A stretch of 64,000 bases of DNA from Fidelibacterota bacterium. Its GTDB lineage: Bacteria; Fidelibacterota; UBA8477; JABMPR01. The notes under the pieces were generated by a model. It searched no databases and was not told where the DNA came from. It saw only the letters and a program-made list of their open reading frames with translations. The stretch is taken from positions 1-64,000 of the forward strand of contig JAJRSW010000055.1 of assembly GCA_024278595.1 (NCBI GenBank), read 5' to 3'. How positions within the stretch are numbered: position 1 is the stretch's first letter; each line of letters opens with the position of its first letter. The translations under genes were made by a program, and so were the position numbers. Positions 26,989 through 36,487 of this stretch are shown here, in pieces.

Positions 26989-27594
26989 ATATTATTGGTT
27001 CTTAATATTTTAAATTCAACTGAGATGGAGTGGGTGAAAATAGATGCTAGACTAGCGTTATTGGGCTATGTAGACCCAGCCATTAGAATGTTATCCAAGA
27101 ATCTTGGCATCATAGCTATACTTCGAGCTCAGCATGACACTCTGATACATCAATATATCTAGTATTATGGAGGTTGTAGGAGTTGGAAGGAGGCTCACCG
27201 CAAGTAAACCATCTCAACAAGACTCACTTCGCTGCGTTCAGAAAGACTAGTGGGGGTGGTCGCTAAGGGTCAAGAGTTTTGCCGTACCCATTCCGCTCAG
27301 ATTAGTCTTCCTGAGTGAAACGAAGGATCTCCAGTTGGTGTTATACCGTATTCACCTCCATATTCTTCATGTTACGAGGGAATAGCGGTTACCATTGTTC
27401 CGCATCTGTGCCAATCCGTATTGATCTGTGGCTAAAAAAAATGTTCCCTCACAATGGCTAAATTGGAACTGAAACTGGTATAATACCTAGACTTTTTCTT
27501 ATTATCTTTTCGTCTCTGAGCGATTAGGGGCAGATCCCGATAGACTATATCAAAGATTCTGCTGGGAGAGAGTTTGGGTGGTTATTTAAAAAGA
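26989..27594. other. Gene-free stretch at the edge of the accessory region
   Basis: No gene with a credible start is visible in about 600 bp. It contains the relic tail at 27143-27219, a copy of the dispersed word CTGAGTGAAACGAAGGATCT (near 27312), and a CTGTGCCAATCCGTATTGAT segment of the kind common in dispersed non-coding repeats. Confidence 0.5.
27143..27219 (-). pseudogene. 3'-terminal relic of a T9SS cargo gene
   Basis: On the minus strand, 27215-27195 reads E-M-V-Y-L-R-stop, matching the K-M-V-Y-L-R-stop that ends the LamG cargo gene at 32856. Similarity continues past the stop codon to 27143 (matching 32804-32855: TGATACAT, then GGAGTTGGA and CGCAA). Upstream of the tail the similarity stops at once. 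It is therefore a broken-off end of a paralogous gene with its 3' flank. Confidence 0.6.
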
Positions 27595-27595
27595 A

Positions 27596-30007
27596 TTACT
27601 TAACGAGCAACGCCTTCCCTGAAAGCTTGATACCTTGGGATTTGATCTGATATAGGTAAAGACCTGAAGATAGATTCCCGGCTTCCCAGTGTATTCGATG
27701 TAATCCTGTAGATAAATTCGGTAATTCTTGCCTTTCCAGTAATTGACCCTTCATATTATAGATCGTAAACTCAACATCGTCGATGATTGGGATTGAAAAT
27801 GAAATGTGGGTGCTTCCGTTGAAAGGATTAGGGAAATTGCCATGGAGTTCAAATCCTGCTGGCAGAGTCTGTTTATCTACAGCGTCAGGTGCCTGGTACT
27901 CGTAGGCACCAATATCAGGTGCCAACCCAGCATACTCACTGGAACTCAGATTGACAATAGTATCCCCTTCCCAGACAAAGAAATCGGTTCCGGCATCAAT
28001 TGCCGGAGAATTAGCGGTCAAATAATACGGATTCTCCCCCCCCCCCTGGAACCAGGGATCTGCATCTAGGTTATCTCCCAACCAGTAAAAAGTATTTTCA
28101 CCAACCTGTCCTACCCCTGATTCCCCTCCCTGGATTAAACAGTTTTTAACCACAAGAGTATTTTGACTCATATTATAGGCATTTTCCAGCCAGAACTGAT
28201 TGGGTGTATTTCCATGTACTATGCTGTTAGCAATGACAAGTTCTGCACCACCAAAAAGTGTAATCCCAGCTCCCATGGATTCTGGAAGATGATTATCTGC
28301 AAATGTACTACTGAGCACCTTGACAGCTGTATTATTTACTAATAAAGCAATACCATAGGCAGGACCCCATGCTTGCATGTTCTCGTTAAGTGAGACCTCC
28401 ACATTTGAAACAATATTCACTGGATTTTCGATATGGAATGTTGTATGTATTTGAAATGGGTAATTCAGATACAATTCCCAAATGTCACTGTATACAGCTT
28501 GTGTGTTTCTGAAAATACTGTTGCGTATTTCAGTCCTAGCACATCCACCAAAAGTTGTATTCAATCGACAGGTATTGTCAATGAACTCAAGACTATCGAA
28601 CAACACACTAGTATTAAGAGGATGGAGCTGTTCAAACCCTTCTGGGAAGCCCACTTGCCCTTGCAGAATTGAGCCCCCATTGTTCTCAGTGAACCGTATG
28701 TTCCTATATTCAGCATCAATGTTCTCAAATATTCGAACAGCACGTGGTTCTCCAGTACGAGCACACCCTTTAATAGTTAAATTTGATATCCTGTAATGAT
28801 TGTCAAACCATGCCAACATTAAGTTCCGCTCATTTTCCCCATCGAGAATCGTTAGTTCCTGCCCCGCTCCAATCAGATCTACACCAGTTCGAATATTTAA
28901 TGGAAAGAATTGACCATCTGAGGGTGAATATACCCCCTCTTCAATGTAGATTCTCCTACGTATTGTGCTGTCACTTTCGATAATTGTAAGGGCATGCTGG
29001 ATTGTTTTCAGGGGATCCTCGGATATAAGCCCTGAATTTTGATTGTCACCTGTTGGACTCACATACAGATCGTGAGCAACCTTCTCAAAGTAGGCATGGT
29101 CCATTGTCAGGTTCAGCCCATCTGGCCAAACATTGGAGCTCTGGTCAGGCAAATCTATGGTGAATGTGTCAAGAGGAATGCTGAGAGAATCCGTGAATAT
29201 CATTCCAACACTTATGTCATTATTGTATCCCGCATAATTATTATAAATACTGCACTTATTAATTGCATCAAACTCAGGATTGGCTGAGGGTGCAATCCCT
29301 ATCCCACCACCACTAAAAGTGCCAGCTTGATTTGAGTGAACAGACAATCCTGAAAGAAGCGGAGCTGAATCATATGATATACTGATTCCACCTGCAGATC
29401 CAATTACAGAGGTAGAATTATGCTTGATGGTGCAGAACACGATTGACGGGCTACTGTATTGAATACGAATACCCCCTCCATATACAATCCCAGCGCTTCC
29501 ATCATTTGGGGAAATAAAACCATTCTGAATAGTGAAACCTATTAGCTGGCAGGTCCTATTTTCACCATTGGTGATTGTCACTACCCGCCCCGAATGAGCC
29601 CCATCCAGAATTGTATTATTGATATAAGTCTCATCCTCTGTAAAAAGATAGCGCGAGGTGAGGACTACATTCTTTCCGTTGAAATTGATATTTTCATAAT
29701 AGGTACTCGGTTCCACCAGGATGGTGTCCCCATGGTTAGCGCCATCGATGGCATCCTGGACATGAATAAAGTGACCACCCGGTTCCGGTTGAACGATCCA
29801 GGTTGTGGCGAAAGCTTGTGAAAGAGAATATAATATAAATAACACAGCAAAAACATGCTTTTGCCCGCTTGCGCATAACTTCGTATGGGCAGCTAGAGTA
29901 CGCTGAGACCGCAATGTATTATTGTTATTAATTCTCAACCTAACCTGAATAATCCATAGCCACGAAGTCACGAAGGCACAAAGTTTTAAAAAATATATGC
30001 TTAGCAA
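27596..30007 (-). CDS. Secreted right-handed beta-helix protein with T9SS type A sorting domain
   Basis: The open frame encodes up to 803 residues. From the signal peptide (HVFAVLFILYSLSQAFA) on, it contains a parallel beta-helix with repeated GGGI/NNT-type rungs and a DUF1565-like part (LYVSPTGDNQNSGLISEDPL...GVYSPSDGQFFP). A second beta-helix follows, and the last 80-90 residues are a sorting domain (NFPNPFNGSTHISFSIP, then LSSGLYLYQIKS...GKALLVK). Such proteins are exported by T9SS and trimmed by PorU; the ligand is unknown. The first about 20 codons (from 30007) come from the dispersed repeat and are doubtful. In-frame TTG at 29914 is an alternative. An ATG at 29876 would give a clean signal peptide only if one base in an A5 run (29849-29853) is removed. 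Confidence 0.8.
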   Translation of the reverse strand: MLSIYFLKLCAFVTSWLWIIQVRLRINNNNTLRSQRTLAAHTKLCASGQKHVFAVLFILYSLSQAFATTWIVQPEPGGHFIHVQDAIDGANHGDTILVEPSTYYENINFNGKNVVLTSRYLFTEDETYINNTILDGAHSGRVVTITNGENRTCQLIGFTIQNGFISPNDGSAGIVYGGGIRIQYSSPSIVFCTIKHNSTSVIGSAGGISISYDSAPLLSGLSVHSNQAGTFSGGGIGIAPSANPEFDAINKCSIYNNYAGYNNDISVGMIFTDSLSIPLDTFTIDLPDQSSNVWPDGLNLTMDHAYFEKVAHDLYVSPTGDNQNSGLISEDPLKTIQHALTIIESDSTIRRRIYIEEGVYSPSDGQFFPLNIRTGVDLIGAGQELTILDGENERNLMLAWFDNHYRISNLTIKGCARTGEPRAVRIFENIDAEYRNIRFTENNGGSILQGQVGFPEGFEQLHPLNTSVLFDSLEFIDNTCRLNTTFGGCARTEIRNSIFRNTQAVYSDIWELYLNYPFQIHTTFHIENPVNIVSNVEVSLNENMQAWGPAYGIALLVNNTAVKVLSSTFADNHLPESMGAGITLFGGAELVIANSIVHGNTPNQFWLENAYNMSQNTLVVKNCLIQGGESGVGQVGENTFYWLGDNLDADPWFQGGGENPYYLTANSPAIDAGTDFFVWEGDTIVNLSSSEYAGLAPDIGAYEYQAPDAVDKQTLPAGFELHGNFPNPFNGSTHISFSIPIIDDVEFTIYNMKGQLLERQELPNLSTGLHRIHWEAGNLSSGLYLYQIKSQGIKLSGKALLVK

Positions 30008-30117
30008 AAATTATCCCTCACAGATGCAAATAATTATGTTTAAAATGACCTTGTTCATAACTTTAATAATCTTCGTGGCTTAGTGTATTCGTGGCAATAA
30101 TTCATGAATAATGCAGG
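29944..30117. repeat. Dispersed MITE-like repeat, copy B (inverted relative to copy A)
   Basis: Its reverse complement aligns with 1122-1275 almost throughout. It is about 20 bp longer because of a partial internal duplication of the TAAGCCACGAAG word. It covers the possible 5' end of the beta-helix gene. The two copies lie 28.7 kb apart in opposite orientation. Confidence 0.75.
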
Positions 30118-30199
30118 CTAATTTCCTCCCTCTCTCTGAGAGACCCTAGCGAAGGACAATCATAGGGTGCCTCCGCCAGGGTGTGCCATTGGATGTATA

Positions 30200-32386
30200 T
30201 TATTTTATCAACATCACTTTTTGGGTTGACTGGTAGTCTCCGGTTTTGAAAATGATAAAATACAAACCGGAATCCTGGGTATTGGCATTCCAGGTCAATT
30301 CATGTTGTCCTCTGGACTGCTCACCTCGATACAGGTTTTCAACCACCCGCCCTTGTATGTTGTACACCACCACTGAAACAAGTGATTTCCTGGTCAACTC
30401 ATAGCGTAACCTGGTACTGGGATTGAAGGGATTTGGATAGCAGGCAAGCAAGGATGTAGATGTGATCATAGGTTCTGGACTCTTTTCCATATCTGCATGA
30501 TAAACCACAAACCCACCCTCTGTCACATCACGTTTCAGGCTGCTCAGCGTAAAGTGCTCCCGGAAGGTCTGTCCAGGAGCATTATCCGTCTCCGGGTTTC
30601 CAGTTCCTTTGGCTAATCCAGCATCTCTGATAACCTGAAAGCTGATCTCATCCATTGATTGGCTACCGTTGTAGGCTAGCATATAGACTGGGAATTCTGT
30701 TACGGGTTGGGCACCAATACAGTCATCGCCGATAAAGATACCTATTTCGGTTACGGATTCAGAATCCTCAATCGTATCAATTGCCAGAGCTGAATAGTCA
30801 TTCAACTCCTGCACCTCAAAGGAACCACCGGCCAGAGCCAGTTCACCTCCAGGAGGAGGACCACCACCGGTGTTGTAGGTCATAAAAATGGAAGCACCAG
30901 GACTTAAGGTGAGCATATACATCTCACCGTAGTCAAGGGTCCGACAAGGACCGGTGGGTGATGAGCAACTGCTATAGATCCACTTAGTACCCTTCTTAAA
31001 CATATACCAGTCCTGGGCTTTAAGTGATACCAGGCGATCCAATACATTGGCTGGCAGGGCATCCAAAGGTTCCTGGTCTTCTTGAATAAAGTAGGAGACC
31101 CAGTTCTCACCCTGGTTAAGAGTTATCTGAGTTTCTGAAGCTACCCTGGTACCCACGGCCTGGAGGTTATAGTAATCTGCCTCTTCTGACATGAGGAGTT
31201 TATAACCAGCAATGCTGGCTAAATCGATGTCGGGATCCCATCCAGTTCCTTCACTATACAATGTGAAGCCACCACTATAATCAACCCTTTGAGCATTGGG
31301 TGAAACAGTTTCTAATACAGTTGTTATAGAAGTATTATCAACCTCCAGTACAGGGAAACCCACCCAGTTCCAGCTACTGCTCAACTGCTTAACTTCTACT
31401 GTGGAAGCATTAACATTAAAATCCGGAAACACTACAGCATTCCCCGTTCGAGGTAGATAGACCAGATCTCGATTATCTAATTCTGTCCAGAATGCGGAAT
31501 GAACCAATTCCTGACTTGACACGGCATTAAAGCCCAGATGAGAGATACTGGAATAATATAAAGTGTGTTCATAATTCTCAATGTATGGGCTTGAGTCTGG
31601 ATATATAGCCCTACGAAAAGCCCAGATAGCCCTTCCATCGCTAAAGGTGAAGTTCAAGTGGCTTTCATTGGTGATATAAAGAAAATATGAATCGGTCAGT
31701 GCATTTTTAAGTCCCTGCAGCACATCACCATCCTCGCCCAGAATATTTTGCATAAGCCAGCAGAAATAGAGTTCTGAATCAATGACATGTTCAAATCCTT
31801 CAGGAGTACTCCAATCACCACCACAACCAGCTTCATCAAAAGTCTGCAATCCACCATGGGCAGCTATCCAGGTCGCATCTATAAGATCACGTAATTCGGT
31901 TTTCTCATCGATCGTTCCGTTGTGGGTAAAAGTGTAGGTTATTCCTGGCTCATACCAAACCCAGGGATGGGGATTATCAGGGTAATCCTCATTCGCTCCA
32001 CTACCACACCCGGAAGAGGCTTTACGGAGATGACTCATTACGGTGGTAATATTTTCAGCAGCCATAATTTCAGATTGGGCATTGTTGTAATCAGTTGCTT
32101 GGTCATGGTTAGCGGCATTTCCGTTTCCCCGAAACACCAAACCAAGATTGTTATCCGGACTAAATCTTTCGTTCTGATAGGCTAACATTGCCCATCCGGT
32201 AGGATGATACTGACCTTGCGTTTGAAAATCATCCCCAAAGCCTTGAAATCTTGTTCCTATAGTGCCTGCAGTAAGCACTTCCCCGGCATTCGCCTGCATG
32301 GAAAACAGTCTGGAAGCAAACACATTGGATTGCATAAGACCCGAAAGAAGAATAATGAGAGTCATTATCTTTGAAATTCGTTTCAT
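30200..32386 (-). CDS. Secreted class II glutamine-amidotransferase-like (Ntn hydrolase fold) T9SS cargo
   Basis: A 728-residue protein with signal peptide (residues 1-24, cleavage after NVFA). An N-terminal domain of about 260 residues resembles class II amidotransferases of the YafJ type: RLFSMQANAG at the mature start, HPTGWAMLAYQ (61-71), HLRKASSG (119-126, the substrate-binding Arg region), NPHPWV (138-143) and THNGTI (154-159, Asn-Gly oxyanion hole). The catalytic N-terminal Cys of the family is replaced by Ser25, which would become residue 1 after signal cleavage. A beta-rich middle and a T9SS sorting domain (CYPNPFNPSTRLRYEL, SGLYFIIF, KVMLIK) follow. Substrate is unknown. It could hydrolyse amides outside the cell or be a non-catalytic fold. 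Confidence 0.75.
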   Translation of the reverse strand: MKRISKIMTLIILLSGLMQSNVFASRLFSMQANAGEVLTAGTIGTRFQGFGDDFQTQGQYHPTGWAMLAYQNERFSPDNNLGLVFRGNGNAANHDQATDYNNAQSEIMAAENITTVMSHLRKASSGCGSGANEDYPDNPHPWVWYEPGITYTFTHNGTIDEKTELRDLIDATWIAAHGGLQTFDEAGCGGDWSTPEGFEHVIDSELYFCWLMQNILGEDGDVLQGLKNALTDSYFLYITNESHLNFTFSDGRAIWAFRRAIYPDSSPYIENYEHTLYYSSISHLGFNAVSSQELVHSAFWTELDNRDLVYLPRTGNAVVFPDFNVNASTVEVKQLSSSWNWVGFPVLEVDNTSITTVLETVSPNAQRVDYSGGFTLYSEGTGWDPDIDLASIAGYKLLMSEEADYYNLQAVGTRVASETQITLNQGENWVSYFIQEDQEPLDALPANVLDRLVSLKAQDWYMFKKGTKWIYSSCSSPTGPCRTLDYGEMYMLTLSPGASIFMTYNTGGGPPPGGELALAGGSFEVQELNDYSALAIDTIEDSESVTEIGIFIGDDCIGAQPVTEFPVYMLAYNGSQSMDEISFQVIRDAGLAKGTGNPETDNAPGQTFREHFTLSSLKRDVTEGGFVVYHADMEKSPEPMITSTSLLACYPNPFNPSTRLRYELTRKSLVSVVVYNIQGRVVENLYRGEQSRGQHELTWNANTQDSGLYFIIFKTGDYQSTQKVMLIK

Positions 32387-32855
32387 TTAATCAACTCCTT
32401 ACAAGTAAATTAACATTTTATTTACCAAATGCACATGCTTGCATTCAGTAATCACTGTTGCTCAACTAAATGAGATTCTTGTCAAACAGTATGGATTAAA
32501 ACTAGAAGAAAAGATTGTGGTTTTCTGGACCAAAGAAATCCAGTTGCCACACTTCAACAGGTATAGACTGAAATTCAGGAAAGTGTATTCAGGGAAGGTC
32601 AATGATTTAGCTAATTTTTATTTGGGTAAATTTTCACCCCAGAAATAACACAGATACTCAATTAAAAGGGGAAATCTAGGGGTTGCAGAATTATCCGAAG
32701 CAGACTGATTTAAATCTCTTACATAACATACTCAGTTCACTCATAATCTATTACTTGCCCTTGTCACTAATAAACTTAGGTACGGAACATTTTGCTGACG
32801 TACTGATACATGATTATATCTTGTGTTATTGGGGGGCAGGAGTTGGATAGGAGAC
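32387..32855. other. AT-rich intergenic region
   Basis: About 470 bp between two minus-strand cargo genes. It holds the leader of the amidotransferase-like gene, an open frame without credible start (32439-32648, rejected) and, at 32804-32855, the 3' flank shared with the relic at 27143. No terminator is obvious. Confidence 0.4.
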
Positions 32856-35800
32856 TTATCGCAAATATACCATCTTCACTACACTCGAATAATCACTTGC
32901 TCGAAGACGGGCAAAATACATCCCGGCAGCGACCTGTCGACCGACTTTATCTACCCCGTTCCACTGTAATGAGTAGTAACCAGCCTCCTGGCTTGACTTT
33001 TCGTAGTCCCAAACACTGCGACCCAATATGTCAAAGATTGAAAGTGTCACATCTGCAGTTTCTGGTAGCTCATATTTGATTGTAGTTGTAGGATTGAATG
33101 GATTTGGGTAATTCTGCCAGAGGGCATATTCAGCTGGTAATTCTGGACCGTTTACAACCCCGACCAGCACATCAACATTGATGGGTATGATGAGATCGCG
33201 CATCTCAGGATCATTATTTATAAAATGGATCAAGGCACTACTTTCACCAAGCGGTAAAGAAGCCGCATTGATTACTAAAGAGATCATTCTACTCTCTCCG
33301 GGACCAACAGTATCAGAAACAGTAGAGGCTTGGATCCAGTTCGCCCGGTGAGGAATGTGAATATATCCCATACCTGAGTCGGGCATTATTTCGCCCGCTG
33401 GAGGCCCAAAAATATAGCTCATTGCACCCAAGTTCCACCCTGGTGTTGGTCCAAAAATTGATTTGGGAATTCCAAGTAACAATTCGGTTGAAAAATCCTC
33501 ATACTCAAGAGTAGATGGAATTATATCGGTGTGCTCATGGGTTTCATGATTGTAAATTGAAACATCATGATTAAACCTGAAGCGGAGAGTACTCTCAACA
33601 CCGAGAGACCAAGGTATATAAGTAGTATCACCGATCACAATTCCAGTTTCAGGATTCATATCCGTATCAATAAAGAACAGAATCTCACCATAATACAAAG
33701 GGTCATATCCGACAAGATCGAAAAGTACTTCATCTCCGCATAAACCAATAGTTAATGACCTTAAATCTTGTGCAGCTTCCTCATCAAATGAGTCATTATA
33801 TGTTGGCCCCCAAAATGTACCATGCTCATATCTACTCAGATTATGTGAATTAGCTGGTGAGTTTTCCATGTAGTTTATAGCATAAAACTCAAAGTCAAGC
33901 TCACTTTGCCCGAGGTTAGTAATGCTAAAGGAATACTGTGTCGTTTCATCTTCCTCTACCTCTAAAGTAATTGACTCTATGTCCACTTGGATCACAGGAG
34001 CTTGGAGTCCGATCGCTAGAGTTGATACTTCAACCAATAGCTCATCTGGATCATTTGTAGAGAATACTATACTCCCAGACTGATCACTGATGCTCAATGG
34101 GTTGAATACAAATGTAAACACTAGAGAAGAGTTTTGTGCTATATTTGCTGATGTTGGCGTTACTGATATATCGGTGCCAGGAAGCTCAACACCGAAAATA
34201 CTCAAGTCACCAAAGCCCTTATTGAAAACCTCTATTTCGAGAGTATCCGGATAACCGATAAAGGCTTCCACAAAACTTAGATTATTGGCATCAGCCTCAT
34301 AATCCGGAGCTCCAATTACAGTCAAAGTGACAGGTATCGAGATGATATTCGCTGTTGGATCATTCGATTCGATCTCAATGTTCACCTGATATTCACCACC
34401 CGGTAAAGCACTTGCGTTCAGTAAAATATCCTCAGAATGACTACCAAAGGTGTACTGTACATCAAGCATAGGAGTATAACTAATCCAGTTAGGTGGAAGA
34501 AATGTTCTCCAATAAGAAAAACCAAAACCTTCATCATCGGTACTCCAACTATCGAACCAAAACTCCAGATACAGATCATCATCCTCTAAGTGAGCTGATA
34601 TGACAGTATCCAGGAGACCAAAGGGGTTTGCATTTGGAGAGGTAGGATATTGAGCATGATACAAAGGTCCGATTGCCCAACCAGTTCTTGCAGGTGAAAA
34701 CATACCCACTTCTGATTCCCATCTGGCATTGAACAAACCCCCATATCCTTCTCTGGCTAACCAAACATTGGGAGTGATTCGATCCTGATTTTCTGGTAGC
34801 AACCCATCCACCCAGTTCTGTCTCTCAAAGAAGATTGTTGGACTACCAAGACTATCCAGCAAGCTACTCGTCCACCCTAGAACACCTTCTCCAGTCGAAT
34901 TATCTATTGTAAGCAGGAAGTTGGAGCTTCCACCAGTATAGAGTGTATCAGAAATAACCTCAGGAGTGACCACCATATTTGGTGGAAACAGTGTTACCCC
35001 TGAAAGTGTGAGTGATTGTGGACTTTGGGCTGTGTCATTACTAGTGATTATGAGGGATTCTGTGAACCAGGCTTGATCTAAGGGATCACAGATAACTTCA
35101 AAGTTTGAACCTTCTCCTGGTGCTAGTGATATGGGTGTGAAATCAGTCTCGAACATTCCGTGGGAAAACTCTACACTGGAAATTTCCAAGGAATCAATGC
35201 CCAAGCCATAATTCATTATCTCAACCAGTGTTGTTTCAGGATAGCCAATGTAAACTTCACCAAACAAAATACTCAACTCTGGAATAGTAACTAAGTTTGG
35301 ACCAAAGGGTAGATGGTAGAGTGAATCCACTCCACGTTCACTAAGCACGTGATCATAGAGTCTGATGTCATCGATAACACCGTGCCAATTCTCTCCTTGC
35401 TCAGGATTTGATCCGATCCAGAGTGGGTAATCGCTCGTCTGAATATCAAATAACAGAGCAGGATGATTGAGCTCCAGCTGTCCGTTGACATAGCACTTCG
35501 CCCTTTGAATGGAATGGTCGAAGGTAACAGCAAGGTGGGTCCACTCCCCTGGTTCTATTGATCCAAATGTTATCGCTTGCCCACCGACACAAAATTTCCA
35601 TTCCGAATTCCCAATTGTAGATAAGCTGTATGTTTCAGGTGTATCAACATCGAAGTCAGATTCCGCTTTAACCAGGATGGTGTGGTCGGTATCCGTTGCA
35701 CCTTCATCCACAAAGACCCATGTTTCAATAGTGAGCTCTCCGGTTATATCAAGGCTCGCAGCATCAGCTATTTCGATGAAGTCATCGATCCCATTAAAGG

Positions 35801-35993
35801 AGTGGGCGTAGTTGTCATTACCGAAACGATCCGGTGTAGGTGTGATACTAAAGTTTATTGCATCATTCCCATACCCGCTGATGTCATCAGTATTTCCGTA
35901 GAAGGGCCAGAAACCGACCAGATCTGCATACAACATCGACTGGACGATCAATAATCCTAGTGTGATTCTAATTACATATGTTGATATCTTCAT
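32856..35993 (-). CDS. LamG-domain, ASPM/SPD-2/Hydin-like repeat protein with T9SS sorting domain
   Basis: A 1045-residue secreted protein. The ATG at 35993 is chosen because AGGGGTGG lies just upstream; the frame is open 33 bp further. After a signal peptide (MKISTYVIRITLGLLIVQSMLYA) comes a LamG/concanavalin-like domain (LVGFWPFYGNTDDISGYGND ... WHGVIDDIRLYDHVLS, about 24-230). Several choice-of-anchor-D/Hydin-type Ig repeats follow (PELSILFGEVYIGYPETTLV, repeated as ADANNLSFVEAFIGYPDTLE), then a sorting domain (LWQNYPNPFNPTTTIKYELP ... YSSVVKMVYLR). Probably a surface adhesin or glycan-binding protein. The last is inference; no enzyme motif is seen. Confidence 0.85.
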   Translation of the reverse strand: MKISTYVIRITLGLLIVQSMLYADLVGFWPFYGNTDDISGYGNDAINFSITPTPDRFGNDNYAHSFNGIDDFIEIADAASLDITGELTIETWVFVDEGATDTDHTILVKAESDFDVDTPETYSLSTIGNSEWKFCVGGQAITFGSIEPGEWTHLAVTFDHSIQRAKCYVNGQLELNHPALLFDIQTSDYPLWIGSNPEQGENWHGVIDDIRLYDHVLSERGVDSLYHLPFGPNLVTIPELSILFGEVYIGYPETTLVEIMNYGLGIDSLEISSVEFSHGMFETDFTPISLAPGEGSNFEVICDPLDQAWFTESLIITSNDTAQSPQSLTLSGVTLFPPNMVVTPEVISDTLYTGGSSNFLLTIDNSTGEGVLGWTSSLLDSLGSPTIFFERQNWVDGLLPENQDRITPNVWLAREGYGGLFNARWESEVGMFSPARTGWAIGPLYHAQYPTSPNANPFGLLDTVISAHLEDDDLYLEFWFDSWSTDDEGFGFSYWRTFLPPNWISYTPMLDVQYTFGSHSEDILLNASALPGGEYQVNIEIESNDPTANIISIPVTLTVIGAPDYEADANNLSFVEAFIGYPDTLEIEVFNKGFGDLSIFGVELPGTDISVTPTSANIAQNSSLVFTFVFNPLSISDQSGSIVFSTNDPDELLVEVSTLAIGLQAPVIQVDIESITLEVEEDETTQYSFSITNLGQSELDFEFYAINYMENSPANSHNLSRYEHGTFWGPTYNDSFDEEAAQDLRSLTIGLCGDEVLFDLVGYDPLYYGEILFFIDTDMNPETGIVIGDTTYIPWSLGVESTLRFRFNHDVSIYNHETHEHTDIIPSTLEYEDFSTELLLGIPKSIFGPTPGWNLGAMSYIFGPPAGEIMPDSGMGYIHIPHRANWIQASTVSDTVGPGESRMISLVINAASLPLGESSALIHFINNDPEMRDLIIPINVDVLVGVVNGPELPAEYALWQNYPNPFNPTTTIKYELPETADVTLSIFDILGRSVWDYEKSSQEAGYYSLQWNGVDKVGRQVAAGMYFARLRASDYSSVVKMVYLR

Positions 35994-36100
35994 AATCCAC
36001 CCCTGTTTAGGTTGGTAAGTTAGCACCGATCCACATCAATTCTTCCAACTAATTGTAGACCGGTGCTGATATTACGAGGACTCGTTATTTCAGAAGGAGA

Positions 36101-36306
36101 AAAGTGCCGATATCACAATTACGATCTATGATATCTTAGGTCGAAATATCTGGAGTTACGAGGAGACTGATAAGCCTGCTGGATATTATTCCCTTCTGTG
36201 GACTGGCTTGAACAATAACGGCAAGTTAGCAGCCAGCGGGATTTACCTGATATCCTTCTCGACGCCTGAATTTAGAGCTGTACAGAAGGCTGTTCTTATT
36301 CGATAG
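36101..36306 (+). pseudogene. Orphan T9SS type A sorting domain (gene relic, plus strand)
   Basis: The plus strand encodes about 68 residues, with ADITITIYDILGRNIWSYEE, AGYYSLLWTGLNNNGK, AASGIYLISFS and a final VLIR-stop. This is the second half of a sorting domain like those of the neighbouring cargo genes (compare ADVTLSIFDILGRSVWDYEK). No PNPFNP start, start codon or ribosome binding site is present. The rest of the gene has been lost, apparently at a junction near 36095. Confidence 0.75.
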
Positions 36307-36333
36307 TTGCTTTAAACTGATGATCTAAACTTG

Positions 36334-36364
36334 AGAAGCCGTTCTTTTGAGCGGCTTCTTTCTT
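36334..36364 (+). terminator. Hairpin terminator after the sorting-domain relic
   Basis: AGAAGCCG pairs with CGGCTTCT across a 10-nt loop, followed by TTCTTT. It lies 28 bp after the relic's stop and probably served the lost gene. The stem matches the hairpin at 26964. Confidence 0.6.
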
Positions 36365-36487
36365 TACCTGAGTAATTAGCTTTATTTTGGCTGTTTAAGA
36401 AAACCCTCCGCAGAATGTGAACCATTAAGACAGGTTCTTCATACCAATCCCTATAACAACCCATGATCAGAGAAGCTAAAGTACTGA

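Noticed and set aside
32439-32648. Open frame of 69 codons between two cargo genes
   Set aside because: It starts at a TTG without ribosome binding site, shows no family resemblance, and lies in AT-rich sequence upstream of a minus-strand gene.
36022-36067. Inverted repeat AGCACCG/CGGTGCT between the LamG gene and the sorting-domain relic
   Set aside because: Only 7 bp with a 32-nt spacer. It could be chance; no link to a function or to an element end was found.
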